DNA of 8,134 bases from CAZVXI01 sp964631295. GTDB lineage: Bacteria > Planctomycetota > Phycisphaerae > Phycisphaerales > SM1A02. Positions within the stretch are counted from its first letter, which is position 1, and each line of letters opens with the position of its first letter. The stretch lies in contig CAZVXI010000145.1 of NCBI GenBank assembly GCA_964631295.1, positions 1-8,134 on the forward strand. Reading direction: 5' to 3'. The position numbers and the translations under genes are program-made. Shown here piece by piece: positions 1 through 6,915 of this stretch. The notes below the pieces were generated by a model, which saw only the letters and a program-made list of their open reading frames with translations, did not search any database and was not told the DNA's origin.

Positions 1-802
1 CGACAAACCTCCGGCTCACGCGATTGAGCCGCACGAACACATCGGCTGCCTCCGCTTCGCTCACAGCACTGTTGACCACGATTGCGCAGTCGATTCCCGG
101 CACATGCCGGACAAGGTTCTTGATCATCGCATATGCATCGGTCATCGAAGTTGGCTCGGGCGTCGTGGCGATCAACACGGTTCGAGCTGCCGCGGCGAAC
201 ATCGTCACGTTCCGGCCGACACCGGCTGCCGCATCGATGATCAGTGACTGTGATGCTCGCTCGATGGCGGAGAGTTCACTGACGATCCGCCGCTGATCGT
301 CCTCTGCGAGGTTTGCCAGTCGCGCGATGCCAGAAGCGCCCGGCACGAGCCGAAACCCACCGGGGCCCGGCAGCAGAATCTCATCGAGCCCGCACACGCC
401 TCGCATCACATGGTCAAGCGAGTAGCGAGGCGTGAGGTTACACAGAACATCTGCGTTGGCCGTCCCGAGGTCTGCGTCAACGAGGCATGTCGTCCTGCGG
501 CGCTGGGCCATGCAGACCGCAAGGTTCACAGCGATGTTCGTCTTGCCCACACCACCCTTGCCGGAACACACTGCGATCGCGTGCGCGAGCCGGGGTTGTG
601 CATTGCCGAGCGAGAGATTCGGGTCGTACGGCATCGTCGTGCGACGCGGCTTGGCCTCGACCGATCTCGCCGGGGGCCGATGCGATGTCGCACTGATGCT
701 GATGATCGACTCCGGGGCGCGCGTCGCGACACCGCCGTCAGCAGCGTGGATATCCGCATCGCCATCAACAAGTCGCCGGAGTCGATCCGCCTGATCAGTC
801 AA
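1..802 (-). CDS. flhG: Flagellar number regulator FlhG, MinD/ParA-type ATPase (3' end beyond window)
   Basis: FlhG (YlxH/FleN) is a membrane-associated ATPase that limits flagellar number and stimulates the GTPase of FlhF. The 267 visible codons read through the left edge with no stop. The N-terminus, with TTG read as Met, is MTDQADRLRRL, the DQAxxLR helix that activates FlhF in this family. The deviant Walker A GKGGVGKT lies at residues 81-88, VDADLGTANADVL at about 108-120 holds the Asp residues expected for catalysis, and the switch II/Walker B stretch IIDAAAGVGRNV is at about 188-199. The TTG at 802-800 is chosen because it gives the family N-terminus and has GGCGGAG seven bases upstream; the nearest ATG overlapping the flhF stop (807-805) meets a stop two codons later. 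Residues 12-72 form a poorly conserved linker; in typical FlhG the Walker A motif lies near residue 30. The gene follows flhF after 4 bp, which implies translational coupling. The identification is firm; only the C-terminal membrane-binding region is unseen. Confidence 0.95.
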   Translation of the reverse strand, partial: MTDQADRLRRLVDGDADIHAADGGVATRAPESIISISATSHRPPARSVEAKPRRTTMPYDPNLSLGNAQPRLAHAIAVCSGKGGVGKTNIAVNLAVCMAQRRRTTCLVDADLGTANADVLCNLTPRYSLDHVMRGVCGLDEILLPGPGGFRLVPGASGIARLANLAEDDQRRIVSELSAIERASQSLIIDAAAGVGRNVTMFAAAARTVLIATTPEPTSMTDAYAMIKNLVRHVPGIDCAIVVNSAVSEAEAADVFVRLNRVSRRFV

Positions 803-816
803 CGCATCACTCCGCC
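803..816 (-). promoter_or_regulatory. Ribosome binding site deciding the TTG start of flhG
   Basis: On the minus strand GGCGGAG (816-810) is followed by seven bases (TGATGCG) and the TTG at 802-800. The Shine-Dalgarno sits in the last codons of flhF and the spacer contains the flhF TGA stop, so a ribosome finishing flhF would reach the flhG start directly. This site is the main argument for the TTG start over a more distant ATG. Confidence 0.75.
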
Positions 817-2435
817 GCAAGCATGAGATCTGCCAGCCGATCCGCTCGCCCGATCTCGATGTGGTCCGGCACTTCCTGGCCGGTTGTGAAGAAACTCAGT
901 TCGCGCCCGATACGCCTGATGACATTCACGAGCATGCCGAAGCTCACCGCTTCATCAAGCTTTGTGAGGACGACTTTTTGTGCGCCCACGCTGCCAAATG
1001 CCTCGGCCTCCTGTAACAGCACTTTCTCACTTGCCGTGCTCGAGAGCACCAGATGCACTTCATGCGGGTCAGCCTGTCGGAGGAACTCGCGCAGTTCCAC
1101 CAGTCGATCAGTGTCGCGCTGGCTCCGCCCGGCAGTGTCGATCAGGATCACATCACAGCCCGCGAGCGCGTGCATCGCGCGCGGCATCTCGCTGGGTGTC
1201 AATACGACTTCCAGTGGCAAGCCGATGATGTTGGCGTAGGTGCGCAACTGATCGACGGCTGCAATCCGGTACGTGTCGCAGGTGATAAGACCGACGCTGC
1301 GCTCATGCCGCAGTTTGAACGATGCTGCCAACTTTGCGAGAGTGGTCGTCTTGCCTACACCGGTCGGGCCGACAAGAGCGATTGTCAGTGGGCGTTCGTC
1401 GGGGCTCTCGAGCGCCACTGGACACTCGGCCACCGGTATACATTGTGCGAGCTGCGATGCGACCGCCGCTCGCACGCGCGCGGGATCAGCGAGATCATCC
1501 CCGGACAACTGCGACCGCACCGCTTGGACTACCTGATCTGCGATGTCCTCGGAAAGGTCCTGGCTGATCAGATGCAGATAGGCATCGAACAGTTGTTGCG
1601 GAACATCGCTTCGCGTCGCGGCATCGGTCGATGTGGACTGTAACACGCGGCCGACCATCGAGCGAATGGCGGACAACTCGCGCTGCATTGCCTCTGACGA
1701 TGCACCGTGTGACGCCCCACTGTGCATTTCGCTCGCAGCAACTTCCATCTCGATCGGTCGGATACTCTGCGGCTTCAGTGGCGATGCGGGAGGGGCAGAT
1801 CTCCCACGAGGTTTCGGCGGCGGCTGATTCCCCCCAGCGAGCACATACCGCCGAGCAACGGGCTCGGATGCGCCAGCCGAGGTCGCTGTGACTGTTTGCG
1901 GCTTGCGATCGGGCCGACCTTGTCCCTGCGAAGACGAAGACGACGGCGACGGTGATGATCGAGCAGATCTGACTGCGTGTCGCGATGGTGCCGGCCGCTC
2001 ACTGGAGGGCTGTTCCGCGCGTTCCGCTTCCCGAGACACCGACTTCTCAGGATCGCCACCCCCTGACTTCGCCTCGCGCCGCTTGAGTTCGTCGAGCAGT
2101 TCAACGGCCAGTTGCTTGCGGCGCTCGGCGGGATCACCTGCGCCGTTGGTCGCTGGCTTCGGGCAATAGGCGCTTTGAGCCCGTGCCTGCCGGGCTGAAA
2201 GTCGCGGCTGGCTCTGCTTCTGCGTCGTTGCCGACTGGCTTGGCGTCTGTTGCCTGCGTTGTTGGCCGCTGTTGCGTGTCGCAGTGACTTCCACGATGGT
2301 TCGTCGACCGATGCCGAGGAATCCGCCGCGTTTGAATGAGCGCGTCGTCAGCACGACAGCATCGGGGCCGAGGTCGCTTCGCACGGCAGCGAGGGCCTGA
2401 GCCATCGAAAAAGCGCGATAGGTTCGGGTGTCCAC
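807..2435 (-). CDS. flhF: Flagellar placement GTPase FlhF (SRP-type)
   Basis: FlhF is an SRP-family GTPase that marks the site of flagellar assembly at the membrane and works with FlhG. The product is 542 residues. Residues 1-50 are the conserved N-terminal segment, with LGPDAVVLTTR at 22-32. Residues from about 52 to 245 are a Gln/Ser/Pro/Arg-rich low-complexity linker, including a run of Ser at about 164-169. The NG GTPase domain follows: P-loop GPTGVGKT at 356-363, DTYRIAAVDQLRTYA at 387-401 (SRP insertion region), DTAGR at 433-437 and TKLDE at 491-495. B. subtilis FlhF is near 366 residues, so most of the extra length is linker. The start is GTG (2435-2433) with AGGGAGGG seven bases upstream; it keeps the conserved N-terminus, so later Met residues are unlikely. 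It lies 57 bp after flhA. The identification is secure from the ordered GTPase motifs and the flhA/flhG neighbours. Confidence 0.97.
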   Translation of the reverse strand: MDTRTYRAFSMAQALAAVRSDLGPDAVVLTTRSFKRGGFLGIGRRTIVEVTATRNSGQQRRQQTPSQSATTQKQSQPRLSARQARAQSAYCPKPATNGAGDPAERRKQLAVELLDELKRREAKSGGGDPEKSVSREAERAEQPSSERPAPSRHAVRSARSSPSPSSSSSQGQGRPDRKPQTVTATSAGASEPVARRYVLAGGNQPPPKPRGRSAPPASPLKPQSIRPIEMEVAASEMHSGASHGASSEAMQRELSAIRSMVGRVLQSTSTDAATRSDVPQQLFDAYLHLISQDLSEDIADQVVQAVRSQLSGDDLADPARVRAAVASQLAQCIPVAECPVALESPDERPLTIALVGPTGVGKTTTLAKLAASFKLRHERSVGLITCDTYRIAAVDQLRTYANIIGLPLEVVLTPSEMPRAMHALAGCDVILIDTAGRSQRDTDRLVELREFLRQADPHEVHLVLSSTASEKVLLQEAEAFGSVGAQKVVLTKLDEAVSFGMLVNVIRRIGRELSFFTTGQEVPDHIEIGRADRLADLMLAAE

Positions 2436-2450
2436 GCGTGAGCCCTCCCT
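2436..2450 (-). promoter_or_regulatory. Strong ribosome binding site for the GTG start of flhF
   Basis: AGGGAGGG (minus strand, 2450-2443) lies seven bases before the GTG at 2435-2433. It is one of the two best Shine-Dalgarno matches in the window, the other serving flhB. It supports the GTG as the real start even though ATG is used by all the complete export genes upstream. Confidence 0.75.
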
Positions 2451-2467
2451 GGCTGTTGGACCAAGCA

Positions 2468-2486
2468 GATGGCAATCCGTGCCATC
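2468..2486 (-). other. Small stem-loop in the flhA-flhF gap
   Basis: GATGGCA (2468-2474) and TGCCATC (2480-2486) are perfect inverted repeats of 7 bp around a 5-base loop. The hairpin begins within ten bases after the flhA TAG stop. No run of U follows it in the transcribed direction, so it does not look like an intrinsic terminator. It could be a minor mRNA-processing or stability element, or chance. Confidence 0.35.
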
Positions 2487-2492
2487 ATCCGA

Positions 2493-4652
2493 CTACGCCG
2501 CACTGGCGCTGGTCTTCGGTTCGAGGTCGAACTGTACCAGACCAACCGACTCCACGTCGAGCCCTCGAACAACCTCATTATAAGAAAGTACCACACAGCC
2601 GGGTGTGTTGTTGTCAAGCACCTGTTTCACCTGAGCACGGACGGTCGGCGAGGTGAGCACGATCAACTGCCGTCCATCGCGAAGCAGCGGGTCGGACGCT
2701 TCGCTCACCGCCCGGGAGAGCCGATTGGCAACCGCGGGCGGCATCGACATCGTCGTGCCCGCCGGACCGCGGTCGATGAAGCCGTTGACGATGTCCTCAG
2801 CTGCCGGGTCGAGCGTCACACAGTACAGCCGCTGAGCACCATCATCGTCGGTTGTGGCATACTGGTGACAGATCGTGCGTCGCAGCGCGTTGCGGACGTA
2901 CTCGGTGAGTACATCAGTATCTTTCGTGTGCGATCCCCAGTCGGCGAGCGTTTCGACAATCGTCTCGAGGTCGCGGATCGGGACGCGCTCGCGCAGCAGA
3001 TTCTGGAGCACTTTCTGCAGATCGCCGGGCTTGATGACGCCGGGCACTGCCTCTTCAACGAGCTTGGGAGCCTGCTTCTTGAGTTGCTCGAGCAGTTGCG
3101 CTACCTCTTCTCGCGTGAGCAGTTCATCGGCGTACTGGCGAATCAACTCCGTCAGATGCGTCGCCATCACGCTGGTTCCGTCCACGACGGTGTAGTTCAT
3201 TGTCTCAGCGCGCTGTCTCGCATCCTTCTCGATCCATGTCGCTTCAAGGCCGAATGCTGGCTCGCGGCCCTTGATGCCATCGATTTTGCCTGATGCCAGC
3301 CCGGAATCCATCGCCATCAGATGATCCGGATAGACCACGCCATCACCAATCACTGCACCGCGAAGCTTAACATGGTACGTATTGGCATCGAGTTGCATGT
3401 TGTCGCGGATGCGCACTGGCGGGACGACAATGCCCATCTCCATCGCGGTCTGCTTGCGGATCATCGAGATGCGATCGAGCAGGTCACCGCCACGGCTGCG
3501 ATCCACAAGCTGCACAAGCCCGTAGCCGATTTCGATCTCGAGAATATCAACTGCAAGCAACTCCTCGACGGGCTGTTCTTCCGGCGGTTTGGCGGTTGCT
3601 TCGGCGCGCGCCTCGTGCTCCCTGGCATCCTTGTTCGCACGATCAACGCGGCCGATCGCCCATGCGATGCCACCGGACAGCGCCGCGGCGGTCACGAGTG
3701 GCAGCGAAGGCAGCGGCGTGAAGGCGAGCACCAGAAGGAAGCCCGAGATCAGGTACAACGCGATGGGTTGAGCGGCGAGTTGCTTGGGAATCGCATCGCC
3801 GATGCGCTCCCGGCCGCCAGTGCGGGCAACGATCAGTCCTGCTGCGATGGCGATGATGAACGACGGCACCTGGCTGACCAGCCCATCACCAATCGTCAGT
3901 TGCGTAAAAACGTTGATCGAGTCGGTGAGCGGCCAGCCCTTCTCGAGCGCGCCAATCGCAAATCCCCCAACGACATTGACCATGGTGATGATGATGCCCG
4001 CGATTGCGTCGCCACGTACGAACTTGCTCGCACCGTCCATCGCCCCGTAGAAGTCCGCTTCCCGGGTGACTTCCGTCCGCCGCTCGCGTGCTTGCGATTC
4101 ATCAATGAGACCTGCCGAGAGGTCGGCATCAATCGCCATCTGCTTGCCCGGCATCGCATCGAGCGTGAATCTCGCTGCCACTTCACTCATGCGCGTCGCG
4201 CCCTTGGTGATCACGACGAACTGCACAATGACGAGAATGAGAAAGATGATGACACCGACAATGACAGACTCGCCAGCCACGAAGTTGCCGAACGCCTCGA
4301 TGACATGCCCTGCAACGGCGGACGCCTGGTCGGGTGAGTCTGCCTCCGCGGAGAGAATCAGCCGTGTCGACGCGACATTGAGTACGAGACGAAACAGCGT
4401 TGTACCAAGCAGCAGCGCTGGAAACACGCTGAAGTCGAGCGGGCGATCCATATAGATCGTCGTGAGCAGTACGATCACGGCAAGAGAGATGTTCGCCGCG
4501 ATGAGCATGTCCATAATCGGCGGCGGCAGCGGAATCACCAGCACGACGATCAGCAGCAGAAAACTCACCGGCACAATGAAGTGGCGATGACGCGCAACCC
4601 AGGCGAAGGGTAGGGGCAAGGGTAATTCCGGCTTGTTCCGTGAATCTGCCAT
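2493..4652 (-). CDS. flhA: Flagellar export channel protein FlhA
   Basis: FlhA is the large inner-membrane component of the flagellar type III export apparatus. It forms a nonameric ring, couples export to the proton motive force and docks chaperone-substrate complexes. The product is 719 residues, a normal length. Hydrophobic segments are at about 25-45, 47-66, 76-95, 125-148, 213-236, 255-275, 296-315 and 317-333, consistent with the eight-helix membrane domain. The FHIPEP family signature is complete at 161-181 (RFTLDAMPGKQMAIDADL and following). Residues about 336-365 are a charged Glu/Ala/Lys/Arg linker and about 366-710 the cytoplasmic domain, with the conserved EIEIGYGLVQLVD near 372-384. 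The ATG at 4652-4650 gives the usual short polar N-terminus; only a weak Shine-Dalgarno is visible. The gene lies 22 bp after flhB, so coupling to flhB translation is plausible. It ends in TAG. The identification is certain. Confidence 0.98.
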   Translation of the reverse strand: MADSRNKPELPLPLPFAWVARHRHFIVPVSFLLLIVVLVIPLPPPIMDMLIAANISLAVIVLLTTIYMDRPLDFSVFPALLLGTTLFRLVLNVASTRLILSAEADSPDQASAVAGHVIEAFGNFVAGESVIVGVIIFLILVIVQFVVITKGATRMSEVAARFTLDAMPGKQMAIDADLSAGLIDESQARERRTEVTREADFYGAMDGASKFVRGDAIAGIIITMVNVVGGFAIGALEKGWPLTDSINVFTQLTIGDGLVSQVPSFIIAIAAGLIVARTGGRERIGDAIPKQLAAQPIALYLISGFLLVLAFTPLPSLPLVTAAALSGGIAWAIGRVDRANKDAREHEARAEATAKPPEEQPVEELLAVDILEIEIGYGLVQLVDRSRGGDLLDRISMIRKQTAMEMGIVVPPVRIRDNMQLDANTYHVKLRGAVIGDGVVYPDHLMAMDSGLASGKIDGIKGREPAFGLEATWIEKDARQRAETMNYTVVDGTSVMATHLTELIRQYADELLTREEVAQLLEQLKKQAPKLVEEAVPGVIKPGDLQKVLQNLLRERVPIRDLETIVETLADWGSHTKDTDVLTEYVRNALRRTICHQYATTDDDGAQRLYCVTLDPAAEDIVNGFIDRGPAGTTMSMPPAVANRLSRAVSEASDPLLRDGRQLIVLTSPTVRAQVKQVLDNNTPGCVVLSYNEVVRGLDVESVGLVQFDLEPKTSASAA

Positions 4653-4674
4653 TGTGTATCGCGTCGGCAGTCAC

Positions 4675-5763
4675 TCAGACTGCGGCGGGTGCCTGTTGCT
4701 CCATTCGACCATCCATGCGGTAAACGAACGCGAGAATCTCTGCAACTGTCTTGTAGAACTCAGGCGGGACTTCCTGGCCGACCTTCACCTGTGCGTACAA
4801 CGCGCGGGCGAGCGGCTTGCGTTCGATCACCGGCACATTGTGTTGTCGAGCAATCTGCCTGATGCGCAACGCGAGGTAGTCAGCGCCCTTGGCAACGACG
4901 CGCGGTGCATGCATCGTCTGTTCGTCGTACTGAATCGCAACAGAGAGGTGCTCAGGGTTGGTCACAACGACATCCGCCTTTGGAACGGATGACTGCACAC
5001 GCTGCATCGAAATCTGCTGCTGGATACGTGACCGGCGGGCCTTCACCTCCGGATCGCCGTCGGTGGTCTTCATTTCGTCCTTCACCTGCTGCTTGGTCAT
5101 GCGCAGGTCTTTGCTGTGCTTCCATCGCTGATAGAAAAAGTCGATCATCCCCAGCAGCAGCAGCACCGCGACGGCGCGGAGCGCGAGGTCAAGCAGCATG
5201 TAGCCGACTGACGCGAGCGCCTCCAGAACCGCGAGGTACGGCAGAACGAGGATCTCATCACGTCGCTGAAAGATCGTCAACGCCGCGACGGCGAGGACGA
5301 CAGCGACCTTGAGCGAATCAAGCCCGGCTTTGACAAGCGCGCTCAGGCCGAAGATGCGTTTAAACCCGGAGATCGGGCTGAGCCGTTTGAGTTGTGGTTG
5401 GAGCGCCTTGGGCGAGAATACCAGCCCGATCTGACCGAAGTGGCTGATGATCGCTGCCAGCCAGGCGATGAGCAGCACCGGTGCTGCGATGCGGATCGCC
5501 AACCCTCCGACCCATGCAACGACACTCCATGCGTCTTCCGGATCGAACACATCGCCCACGGAATCAAACGCGAGCGCCTGGCCGATGATGGAACGGCCCT
5601 GCCCGAGCATGTGGATTGCCACGATCCAGAGCGTAAGCGTCGCGACGAGCAGCAGGAACGCGCCGGCAAGGTCCTGGCTGCGTGCTACGTTGCCTTCCTC
5701 GCGCGCTTCATTGCGCTTCTTTGGCGTTGCCTCTTCTGTGCGTTCGCCCAGATCGTCAGCCAT
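4675..5763 (-). CDS. flhB: Flagellar export switch protein FlhB with NPEH cleavage site
   Basis: FlhB is the inner-membrane export component that switches specificity from rod/hook to filament substrates, linked to self-cleavage of its cytoplasmic domain. The product from this start is 362 residues. The N-terminus (MADDLGERTEEATPKK) is the classic charged FlhB start. Hydrophobic segments are at about 33-53, 85-107, 150-166 and 176-210. The linker helix (MTKQQVKDEMK, 222-232, then DGDP at 235-238) is typical. The cleavage motif at 269-272 reads NPEH where most members have NPTH; the Asn-Pro pair that is cut is kept. The conserved segment PVIERKPLARALY follows at 311-323. An upstream in-frame ATG at 5826 would add 21 residues unlike the family and lacks a good ribosome site, while GGAGGG lies five bases before 5763. 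The start overlaps the end of fliR by 8 bp, implying translational coupling. Confidence 0.97.
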   Translation of the reverse strand: MADDLGERTEEATPKKRNEAREEGNVARSQDLAGAFLLLVATLTLWIVAIHMLGQGRSIIGQALAFDSVGDVFDPEDAWSVVAWVGGLAIRIAAPVLLIAWLAAIISHFGQIGLVFSPKALQPQLKRLSPISGFKRIFGLSALVKAGLDSLKVAVVLAVAALTIFQRRDEILVLPYLAVLEALASVGYMLLDLALRAVAVLLLLGMIDFFYQRWKHSKDLRMTKQQVKDEMKTTDGDPEVKARRSRIQQQISMQRVQSSVPKADVVVTNPEHLSVAIQYDEQTMHAPRVVAKGADYLALRIRQIARQHNVPVIERKPLARALYAQVKVGQEVPPEFYKTVAEILAFVYRMDGRMEQQAPAAV

Positions 5764-6571
5764 CAACGCCCTCCAGATCTGTCGTTGTTGGTGATTCGAT
5801 CCACTCGAACGTTGCGAACATTGCATCGTTGATCGCGACCATCATCACGTCGTTGATGACATACAGACCGAGTGCAACGATCGCGATGCCGGCAAGGATG
5901 CGCAGCGGGAAGCCGAGGGAAAGGATGTTCAACTGCGGCACGGTCTTGGAGACGAAGCCCATCGCAAGCGTTTCGAGGAAAATCAGTGCGAGCAGCGGCG
6001 CTGCCACACGCATCGCCAACTCGAACGCGCTGAGTAGAAGACCGGTGATCAACTCCAGAAGCGACACGTTCATGCTCACGCCTCCGGCCGGCACGTGCTC
6101 GAAGCTGTGCAGCACGGAGAGCAGCATCGCTTCGTGTCCGCCAATCACGAGAAAACCAGCAAGCCCGAGAAAGAACAACAACTGGCCGATGACATCTGCT
6201 TCGTCGTCGACTGCCGGGTTGTAGAATCGCGCAAAGCCAAGCCCCATCTGCTGGCCCATGATCAGCCCGCCGGTCTGCACGCCAACCAGGGGCATCGATG
6301 CGATGAAGCCGATCACCAGTCCGACGAGCGCTTCGCCAGCAATGATCGGGCCGAGCATCCAGATGCTCAGTTCCATCGGCCCGGAGAAGCCTCGCTCCAC
6401 CAGCAGCGGATAAACAGCCAGCGCGACGAGCAATGTGAGAAACACCTTGACGCGCACGGGAATCACCGGTGAGCCGAAGACCGGCCCGAACACCATCAGC
6501 CCGCCAAGCCGGGACATCACCAGCAGCAGCGGAGGCAGGTGGTCGAGCAGGTTGGCCCATGATTCGGTCAT
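5756..6571 (-). CDS. fliR: Flagellar export gate protein FliR
   Basis: FliR is an integral inner-membrane subunit of the helical FliP-FliQ-FliR export gate through which unfolded subunits pass. The product is 271 residues, close to the family norm of about 260. It is strongly hydrophobic with segments at about 12-32, 42-57, 70-96, 128-148, 170-200 and 222-248. Conserved points include RLGG at 21-24, PVIPVRVK at 35-42, GQQMG at 106-110 and VPQLNILSLGFPLRI at 211-225. The ATG at 6571-6569 is preceded in frame by a stop two codons upstream (TGA TCA ATG), so the gene cannot begin earlier. No good Shine-Dalgarno is visible, and fliQ ends 24 bp upstream, so translation may depend on the fliQ ribosome. 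Its 3' end overlaps flhB by 8 bp. In some bacteria fliR and flhB are fused; here they are separate. The identification is secure. Confidence 0.96.
   Translation of the reverse strand: MTESWANLLDHLPPLLLVMSRLGGLMVFGPVFGSPVIPVRVKVFLTLLVALAVYPLLVERGFSGPMELSIWMLGPIIAGEALVGLVIGFIASMPLVGVQTGGLIMGQQMGLGFARFYNPAVDDEADVIGQLLFFLGLAGFLVIGGHEAMLLSVLHSFEHVPAGGVSMNVSLLELITGLLLSAFELAMRVAAPLLALIFLETLAMGFVSKTVPQLNILSLGFPLRILAGIAIVALGLYVINDVMMVAINDAMFATFEWIESPTTTDLEGVDG
5764..5774 (-). promoter_or_regulatory. Strong ribosome binding site deciding the flhB start
   Basis: GGAGGG (minus strand, 5774-5769) is five bases upstream of the ATG at 5763-5761 and lies inside the last codons of fliR. It fixes the flhB start at 5763 rather than the longer in-frame ATG at 5826, and places the start within reach of ribosomes ending fliR translation. 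Confidence 0.8.
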
Positions 6572-6595
6572 TGATCACACATGCATCCATCACGT

Positions 6596-6847
6596 TCACA
6601 TGCCCGAGAACATCTCTCTTGTGAACTCCACCATCTGAATGGTCAGCCACCCCAGCAGCAGCACCGCAACGATCAGCATGACCACGATCTTGGGCACAAA
6701 TGTCAGCGTCTGCTCCTGAATCTGTGTGACTGCCTGGAACAGCGATATGAGCAGACCGACCACGAGCCCCGCGCCGAGAATCGGCGTCGCGAGCAGCAGC
6801 GCCATCAGCAGCGCCTGTCGCACGAGTTCGATGACCTGTTCTTCCAT
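6596..6847 (-). CDS. fliQ: Flagellar export gate protein FliQ
   Basis: FliQ is the small two-helix subunit that packs around FliP and FliR in the export gate, with four copies per gate in characterised systems. The product from this start is 83 residues (family about 89). It starts MEEQVIELVRQALLMAL, and hydrophobic hairpin segments lie at about 13-38 and 52-72, separated by the conserved polar turn around FQAVTQIQEQTLTFVPK (37-53), a hallmark of the family. The reading frame stays open upstream to a GTG at 6901, which would add 18 residues with no family resemblance; the ATG at 6847 has a purine-rich GGAAAGAGA nine bases upstream and matches the usual FliQ N-terminus. The gene is 97 bp after fliP, the widest gap in the operon, and 24 bp before fliR. 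The identification is secure. Confidence 0.95.
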   Translation of the reverse strand: MEEQVIELVRQALLMALLLATPILGAGLVVGLLISLFQAVTQIQEQTLTFVPKIVVMLIVAVLLLGWLTIQMVEFTREMFSGM

Positions 6848-6915
6848 TTGGCCGTGTCTCTTTCCGTTCCTGAGAATCAACGATGAACCCGGCAGGGACA
6901 CTCAGTCATTCGTGG

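Noticed and set aside
526..771. A minus-strand open frame of 81 codons in another frame inside flhG.
   Set aside because: The frame with KGGVGKT and DQAxxLR is clearly the coding one; this one is an Arg/Ser-rich shadow.
1925..1965. A GA/GC-rich triplet-like tract (repeated gac/gaa units).
   Set aside because: It encodes the Ser-rich part of the FlhF linker and is too irregular to call a true tandem repeat.
2474..2486. A sigma-54-like element on the minus strand in the flhA-flhF gap: TGGCAC followed by GGA and TTGC, just ahead of flhF.
   Set aside because: The GG and GC dinucleotides are separated by 8 bases; sigma-54 promoters need about 10 and tolerate little change. The match is also one half of a small inverted repeat, so it is more likely coincidence.
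2577..2617. Perfect TATAAT (minus strand 2582-2577) and TTGACA (2617-2612) inside the end of flhA, upstream of flhF.
   Set aside because: The spacer is 29 bases instead of about 17, and no extended -10 is present. The TATAAT falls on the codons for the conserved Ser-Tyr-Asn-Glu of FlhA, so coding constraint explains it.
2469..4337. Long plus-strand open frames opposite flhA (2469-3293 and 3321-4337), 274 and 338 codons.
   Set aside because: They are antisense to a certain, conserved flhA. Their products are His/Arg/Asp-rich with no domain or membrane pattern, as expected from the reverse of a GC-rich gene with biased codon use.
4183..4674. A 163-codon minus-strand frame beginning between flhB and flhA.
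   Set aside because: It overlaps the FlhA membrane domain in a different frame and has no recognisable features; the FHIPEP signature is in the other frame.
5764..5826. A 21-codon longer start for flhB (ATG at 5826).
   Set aside because: The added residues do not resemble any FlhB N-terminus, and the strong Shine-Dalgarno points to the ATG at 5763.
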